NCBI GenBank assembly: GCA_016872725.1
Contig: VGZC01000053.1
Location: forward strand, 1 to 33,701
Source: Planctomycetota bacterium
GTDB lineage: Bacteria > Planctomycetota > Planctomycetia > Pirellulales > Pirellulaceae
Direction of reading: 5' to 3'
DNA: 33,701 bases
The notes beneath the pieces were generated by a model, which did no database searches, was not told the DNA's origin, and saw only the letters and a program-made list of their open reading frames with translations. Shown here one piece after another: positions 28,921 to 33,701 of this stretch; within the stretch, counting starts at the first letter, position 1; the number at the start of each line of letters is the position of its first letter. The position numbers were made by a program, and so were the translations under genes.

Positions 28921-29180
28921 ACATCGTTCCTCATCACGCCACACAAGCCACTCGACGTACCCGCGTCGACCGCCGGGCGCGTGTTCCACACGTCACGTTC
29001 GCGCCGTCATCGAATCGGGTTCTGTTCGAATGCCCGGCGAGCCGGTACCTTCTTGGAGATCCGTTTCGCATTACGCACGGAAACCCCACCCACGACTTCC
29101 GGGTCAGCCCGGGACCTGGGCGGCGATTGGATGACCTCGCGCCGCGAACCGATCGGCAACCGACGGGAAGCCGTAGTATC

Positions 29181-30560
29181 ATGTCGAACCAAGCCAACGG
29201 CAAGGTGAAGGCGCCGCTCCTCGCCTTCCTGCTCGAAAACTCGCTCTTCCTGATCGCGGGCGCCGTCGGCGCGCTCGTCTGGGCGAACGTGGACGAGGCG
29301 ACGTACCACCACTTCATTCACTTCGATATGCGGCGGCTGTTCGTGGAGCCCTCCGACGAACCGCACGCCGAACGGCATACCGAACCCGCGCGGCCATCGG
29401 AGAATGCCCATTCGGGCGGGTCGCCGCGCGGGCCGGTGGGCGACCCGGGCGACACGAAGGCGGTGAAGCCGGGCCATCCGTCGCTGACGATCCATTTCCT
29501 CGTGAATGACGTCTTGATGGCCCTCTTCTTCGCGATCGCGGCGAAAGAGGTTTGGGAATCGCTTCTGCCGGGCGGCGCGCTATCGAATTTCCGAAAGGCG
29601 GCTACGCCGCTGCTCGCCACGGCGGGCGGCGTCGTGGGACCCGCGATCATCTACGCCTCGGGAGCCTTCCTCCTCGGTGAATGGGCGTCGCTCGGACGCG
29701 GTTGGGCGATCCCCTGCGCGACCGATATCGCGTTCAGCTACCTGGTGGCCCGACTGGTTTTCGGAAACGGCCATCCGGCGATCGCCTTCCTGCTGCTGCT
29801 CGCGATCGCCGACGACGCGGCCGGGCTCGTGATCCTCGCCGTCTTCTATCCGAGCGCGACGATGGTCTTGAGCTGGTTGCTGCTCGCCGCCGCCGCGATC
29901 GGGCTCTGCTTCGTGCTGCGCGCGTTCCGCTTGCACAGTTTTTGGTGGTATCTGGTCATTCCGGGAACGATGAGCTGGATTTCGTTTTATCTTGCCGGTG
30001 TTCATCCCGCTCTGGGCCTGGTGCCGATCATCCCGTGCATGCCCCACGCGCACACCGATCTGGGCGCCTACGCGCGCGGGGAATTGGGGCGGCTTGATAC
30101 GCTGAGCGAATTCCAGCGATGGTGGAAGAACCCGGTCGAACTAATCCTGGGCCTTTTTGGTTTGGTCAATGCGGGCGTCGTTTTCAGCAGTATCGGGCAT
30201 GGAACATGGCTCGTCATGTGCGGCCTGCTGATCGGCAAGCCGGTCGGCATCACGCTGCTCACGTGGTTCGCCGAAAGAGGGCTGAAGACCGAGATTCCGG
30301 CGGGCATGACGTACCGGCATGTCGTCAGTTTGGGCTGCGTTGCGGCGATCGGGTTCACGGTCGCCCTGTTTGTTTCGACGGCCGCCTTCCCGACGCCGGG
30401 CCCCGTTCAGGACTCGGTGAAGATGGGCGCATTGTTCAGTTTCTCGGCGGCCATTCTCTCGTTTATCGTCGCGCGCATTCTGGGCGTGCGGCCCGAGGGT
30501 CGGCCATCGCCGTTCGAAGATGTGGGCGACGAGGCAACGCTCGACGACGCCGCGCGCTGA
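29181..30560 (+). CDS. nhaA: Na+/H+ antiporter NhaA
   Basis: 459 residues, against about 390 in E. coli. Inner-membrane antiporter that expels Na+ in exchange for H+. The key residues are present: ATDIAF at 180-185 (counterpart of Asp133) and the ion-binding pair Asp211-Asp212 in AIADDAAG (counterparts of Asp163-164), with about twelve hydrophobic segments. Between the first helix and the NDVLMALFF helix is an insert of about 45 polar residues (58-100) rich in His, Pro, Glu and Gly, which explains much of the extra length. The ATG at 29181 starts the first conserved segment and follows GGGAAG by 12 bases. It is divergent from the oxidoreductase gene. Confidence 0.94.
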   Translation: MSNQANGKVKAPLLAFLLENSLFLIAGAVGALVWANVDEATYHHFIHFDMRRLFVEPSDEPHAERHTEPARPSENAHSGGSPRGPVGDPGDTKAVKPGHPSLTIHFLVNDVLMALFFAIAAKEVWESLLPGGALSNFRKAATPLLATAGGVVGPAIIYASGAFLLGEWASLGRGWAIPCATDIAFSYLVARLVFGNGHPAIAFLLLLAIADDAAGLVILAVFYPSATMVLSWLLLAAAAIGLCFVLRAFRLHSFWWYLVIPGTMSWISFYLAGVHPALGLVPIIPCMPHAHTDLGAYARGELGRLDTLSEFQRWWKNPVELILGLFGLVNAGVVFSSIGHGTWLVMCGLLIGKPVGITLLTWFAERGLKTEIPAGMTYRHVVSLGCVAAIGFTVALFVSTAAFPTPGPVQDSVKMGALFSFSAAILSFIVARILGVRPEGRPSPFEDVGDEATLDDAAR

Positions 30561-30904
30561 CGGCGCGAGCCGGATTCGCGGCGAGTCGCGGGGCACCCGA
30601 TCTGGACGCGCCAGCAGTCATGCCCGGCACCCGTCGTCGGTCGATTGCGCGCATCGTAGGGAACGCGCCGGTTTTCCGGACGCGTCGCCGAACCTGGGCT
30701 CGCGGTTCGCCCGTCGCGGTACTCGCCATGCGTTGACTTTCCCAGCGCGGCGACCTATGGACCTATGGGTAGGGGGGATTCGACGCCCAAGGTCGCCACG
30801 GGACCGCGCGGAGCGTCGAGTCGCGCACGGAACCGGTTACGTGAATCATCGCGAAATGGGCCGGGCGGCGGGCAGCGGTCGGTCGGAGTCGGGGAGATCG
30901 CCGA
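30561..30904. other. 344-base stretch without a gene
   Basis: Between nhaA and the GGDEF gene. No frame shows domain or codon character beyond chance, and no T-run terminator follows nhaA. GGGGAG at about 30891-30896 is the ribosome site of the next gene. Nothing else is seen. Confidence 0.5.
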
Positions 30905-32533
30905 GTGAGCGTCGTTCTGGATATCTTGACGGTGGGTACGGCCGCGGCGACAGGCTGCGGCGCCGGTTGGTGGCTGCGCGGCGGGACGGGTCCGAGCTCG
31001 GCGCCTGCGGGCGATTCCGGTGAATCCGAAGCGCTCCGCAAGAAGGTGGCCGAGTCGCAGGCCGCGGCGGCCACCGCGCAGCGGGACGCGCAGACCGCGC
31101 GGAGTCAAGCGCTCGATGCGGCGCGCGATGCCGCCGCGCACAAGTTCGAAGCGGCTCAGGCCCGAACCGAAGTCGCGCGAGCCCGCGAGGAGGCGCAGGA
31201 AGCGCACCGCGCCGTCGCTCAGATGCAGGAAATCGCGGCGCGCATGGCCGCCGACGTCGATCAGCACAACAGCCGCGTCCAGGAGATCAACGCGGAAATC
31301 GGTGAGAGCGGCGCGACGGGCCTCGGCGCCGACGCCATCGCCAAACTCATCGAAGCCAACAACAAGATGCAGGAACAACTCCAGTCGGCCGAGAAGAAAC
31401 TCGAAGAACAGGAAAAGGCGCTCGAGGAGCAGATCGCCGCGGCCCGCACCGATACGCTCACCAAGCTCGGTAACCGCCGCGCGTTCGACGCGAAACTCGC
31501 CGAACTCGAAGGCCTCTTCCGCCAACAACAGCGGCCGTCGAGCGTCATGATGATCGACGTCGACCACTTCAAGAAATTCAACGATACGTACGGACACCAG
31601 GCGGGCGACGAGGTTCTGCGCAGCGTCGCCCGCGTGCTCCGCGACAACGTCTCGTCGAACGCCATGGTCTGCCGGTACGGCGGCGAGGAATTCGCGATCA
31701 TCTTCGGAGGCTGCGACCTGACCATCGCCAGCCCGGCCGCCGAACGGGCGCGGGCCGCCATCGCCGACAGCGTCGTCGAATTCGAGGGAAAACAGCTTCG
31801 CGTCTCCGCGAGCGGCGGAATCGCCCAGTTCCGACCGAACGAGACGGTCGAGGCGATGGTCAAACGGGCCGACGACGCGCTCTACGTCTGCAAGGAGGCC
31901 GGACGCAATTGCGGACATTGGCACGACGGCGAAACGTCGCACCCGATCACCGAACGGTTCAAGAAGAAAGCCGAGCCCGGCGCATCCGAGGAATCGTCCG
32001 AGCCGAAGGCCGTTCCCGCGAACCGCGACCCGCTCACCGGACTCTCCGCCCGCGCTCCGTTCCTCGAAGACGTCGATCGGCGCCTGGCCGAATGGCGCTG
32101 CGGCGGACCCGACGTGTCGATGATCGCCGTCGAAATCGATAAGTTCGACCGGTTGACCAAGGCGTTCGGCGAATCGGCCGGCGAAACGATGCTCAAGGCC
32201 ACCGCCCAGTTCCTCAAAGCGACCATGCGCGACATGGATCACGTGGCCCGCGTGAGCGACCGGCAATTCGCGCTGACGCTGCCCGGCGCCTCGGTCGAGG
32301 ACGCCGCGGCCGTCGCGGAACGGATCCGAACGGCCATCGAGAACTGCAAATTGCCGGTCAAGGGCGGCGTGCTCCAATTCACGATCAGCTCGGGCGCGGC
32401 TCAGATGATCATGAACGACACGACCGCGTCGTTCGTCGAACGGGCGAACCGGTTCCTGAAAACGGCCGCCGATCAGGGAGGCAACCGGTGCGTGTCCTGC
32501 GAGGAACCGGAGCAGATCGCCGTCACGGGATGA
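30905..32533 (+). CDS. Diguanylate cyclase with tandem GGDEF domains, the second degenerate
   Basis: 542 residues. GTG start at 30905 preceded by GGGGAG. A short hydrophobic N terminus (about 3-24) could anchor or export it. A long Ala/Glu/Arg-rich coiled coil (about 40-180) follows, then a first GGDEF domain (about 182-340) with TLTKLGNRRAFD, MMIDVDHFKKFNDTYGHQAG and an intact active site RYGGEEF (GGEEF at 259-263). No RxxD inhibitory site is present at the expected position just upstream. A second GGDEF-like domain (about 372-530) keeps the fold (DPLTGLSARAPFLEDVDRRL, GIAVEIDKFDRL-like strand) but has VSDRQF at 450-455 in place of GGDEF, so it should be inactive in catalysis and may regulate or bind nucleotide. 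Confidence 0.93.
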   Translation: MSVVLDILTVGTAAATGCGAGWWLRGGTGPSSAPAGDSGESEALRKKVAESQAAAATAQRDAQTARSQALDAARDAAAHKFEAAQARTEVARAREEAQEAHRAVAQMQEIAARMAADVDQHNSRVQEINAEIGESGATGLGADAIAKLIEANNKMQEQLQSAEKKLEEQEKALEEQIAAARTDTLTKLGNRRAFDAKLAELEGLFRQQQRPSSVMMIDVDHFKKFNDTYGHQAGDEVLRSVARVLRDNVSSNAMVCRYGGEEFAIIFGGCDLTIASPAAERARAAIADSVVEFEGKQLRVSASGGIAQFRPNETVEAMVKRADDALYVCKEAGRNCGHWHDGETSHPITERFKKKAEPGASEESSEPKAVPANRDPLTGLSARAPFLEDVDRRLAEWRCGGPDVSMIAVEIDKFDRLTKAFGESAGETMLKATAQFLKATMRDMDHVARVSDRQFALTLPGASVEDAAAVAERIRTAIENCKLPVKGGVLQFTISSGAAQMIMNDTTASFVERANRFLKTAADQGGNRCVSCEEPEQIAVTG

Positions 32534-32575
32534 CCCGCTCGGAGCCGCGCGACCGCACCAAGTCGTCCAAGAAAC

Positions 32576-32615
32576 AAAAAAAGCCCCCGGATACTAACGG
32601 GTCCCAGGGGGGCTT
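32576..32615 (-). terminator. Intrinsic terminator, minus strand
   Basis: On the minus strand, AAGCCCCC and GGGGGCTT form an 8-bp stem around an 18-20 base loop, followed at once by seven T residues (the A-run at 32576-32582). On the plus strand no T-run follows, so it does not serve the GGDEF gene ending at 32533. It would stop minus-strand transcripts coming from the recombinase region about 400 bases upstream. Confidence 0.8.
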
Positions 32616-33012
32616 AGGACTCCGCGCGGATTCCGGGAGCGATTGGTCGGTGAGTTACCACAACGTCCTGTACGGGCGCGTCACCCATCAACGGCGGGAA
32701 CGACGGAACGATTGACGAGGGACCGACAGCCTCCATGCCGACGGTTTGCCCCGCGGTCGCAGGACCGGATCGAATCCGGCCCCCGTGCGGACACTTCGTT
32801 CATCGCATCCCCTGGAACGGCACGCATCGAAGGACGTGTCATCCATCCTCCATCCCCTCCGGCGCCTCCGTTGCCGTTGATGAGGCGGGAGAATAGGCCA
32901 TTCGCTAAATCGGGTCAATAGCGTTTTTTCTTGCCCGGTGCAGGTCCATTCGTTGCATCCTGGCCGATAGAGATAGCGGGTTCGTTCCGCGACCGGCAGT
33001 AGGCGCGCCTTG
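32616..33012. other. 397 bases between the recombinase fragment and the terminator
   Basis: No recognised gene. Two overlapping minus-strand frames (32688-33038 and 32915-33154) have no known domain; either could be a small protein or the continuation of the upstream gene after a frameshift. Base composition, especially at 32880-33060, is less GC-rich than the rest of the window. Confidence 0.4.
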
Positions 33013-33701
33013 TCACCCGCAACTTCCAGTGTTTCCACTCCTGGGATTCTTCAAGGCACCAAGATTGGCAATTGCACATCCCGTCCGAATCGGGTGCCGA
33101 ATCGCCGTTCCAATTCCGATTCCGGTCCGAATCGGATGCCGAATGATGAACCAACCACCTTTGACCACACCAACCGAGGCGTCTCCATACCTGCGAAAGA
33201 CATCGCCTACACCCCGCCAGTAGCCGCCCTCGTTGTCATCGCAGCTACCACCTTCCGACATCGTGTCACTGCTGAAGCCGCCACCCCCAGGAGGTATCCC
33301 CGGCTTTCCACGCCGCCAGGCGCCGTCGTCTGGCCTGCCGTTCTCACGAACGCCTATTCGACGATCCATGATCGTCCGTCGATTGTACGGCGGGTCGTCG
33401 TCCGCGCTGTCGCATGCGATCGGGGAATCCGCGGTGCAAGCGGGCTCGGCGCCGAGCGGGGAACCCGGTTCGCGGAACAGGCGGGCCGGATGCGTCCGCT
33501 CGCGCACCTCCCGCAACTTGGTGATCGACACGTGCGTGTAGATCTGCGTGGTCGACAGGCGTGTATGGCCGAGGAGCGCCTGGATATACCGGACGTCGGC
33601 GCCCCCTTCGAGCATCAACGTGGCCGCCGTGTGCCGGAACAGATGGCACGCGCCGGGTTTCGCGACGCCCGCCCCGCGCAGATAGGCCCGCACGATCTGC
33701 G
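33013..33701 (-). CDS. Tyrosine recombinase C-terminal part with an unusual in-frame extension (partial)
   Basis: The frame is open from the window edge (33701) to a TGA at 33013-33015. The first 75 or so residues are the catalytic end of an XerC/D-like integrase: [20 protein letters not shown] (the HxxR motif), [18 protein letters not shown] (the second His and the nucleophile Tyr) and [14 protein letters not shown], where such proteins usually end. Here no stop follows; about 150 more residues continue, Gly/Asp-rich, then [20 protein letters not shown] and two copies of RHPIRTG. This last part is reminiscent of linker segments seen before toxin domains in RHS-like proteins, which is inference from pattern only. 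A separate gene starting at ATG 33369 is possible. Confidence 0.7.
   Translation of the reverse strand, partial: QIVRAYLRGAGVAKPGACHLFRHTAATLMLEGGADVRYIQALLGHTRLSTTQIYTHVSITKLREVRERTHPARLFREPGSPLGAEPACTADSPIACDSADDDPPYNRRTIMDRRIGVRENGRPDDGAWRRGKPGIPPGGGGFSSDTMSEGGSCDDNEGGYWRGVGDVFRRYGDASVGVVKGGWFIIRHPIRTGIGIGTAIRHPIRTGCAIANLGALKNPRSGNTGSCG

Overview
The window is GC-rich, densely coded DNA that looks planctomycetal. The evidence is the gene content: a VIT/von Willebrand A protein, a Tat-exported sugar-isomerase-like TIM barrel, a cyclophilin with an N-terminal helical region, a short-lidded Hsp70, planctomycete-style ECF sigma factors, and the remains of a zinc finger/Ser-Thr kinase/WD40 protein. 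Short palindromic intergenic repeats are also plentiful. The assignment rests on recognised family character, not on a marker gene. No rRNA, tRNA or CRISPR array was seen.

Layout. 1-6.1 kb: the end of a plus-strand gene, a secreted VIT-vWA protein (minus), a Na+/Ca2+ exchanger and a Tat-signal TIM-barrel protein (plus), then two small membrane proteins (minus), one with four identical 45-bp repeats. 6.2-17 kb: a long minus-strand block with a LysR regulator, gltB and gltD (ammonia assimilation), a single-domain response regulator, a PilZ protein and transketolase. 17-20 kb: a GYF_2/zinc-ribbon protein and a cyclophilin (minus), then rsmD (plus). 20-25 kb: an 882-residue membrane-anchored protein of unknown function and an Hsp70 (plus). 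25-27.4 kb: an eight-unit 68-bp palindromic array, an N-terminally truncated sigma factor, a collapsed zinc finger-kinase-WD40 gene and an apparently intact ECF sigma factor. 27.8-32.5 kb: a thioesterase, an F420-type NADP oxidoreductase, NhaA and a tandem GGDEF protein. 32.5-33.7 kb: a minus-strand terminator and the C-terminal part of a tyrosine recombinase fused in frame to an odd extension, with lower GC than its surroundings.

How they work together. LysR-gltB-gltD is a plausible self-contained nitrogen-assimilation operon; the regulator and gltB overlap or nearly touch. The exchanger and NhaA handle cation and pH balance. The response regulator, PilZ and GGDEF proteins belong to two-component and c-di-GMP signalling but are not obviously one operon.

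The most striking feature is the palindromic repeats. Five intergenic clusters (near 3.95, 6.3, 8.5, 20.1 and 25.0 kb) carry at least four sequence types built from paired hairpins. They often sit within a few bases of a stop codon. The 8.5 kb cluster is bounded by 13-bp perfect inverted repeats, and the 25 kb cluster is an ordered tandem array that stays open in shifting frames and so gives false proteins. The second notable feature is the decayed sigma/kinase locus next to that array.
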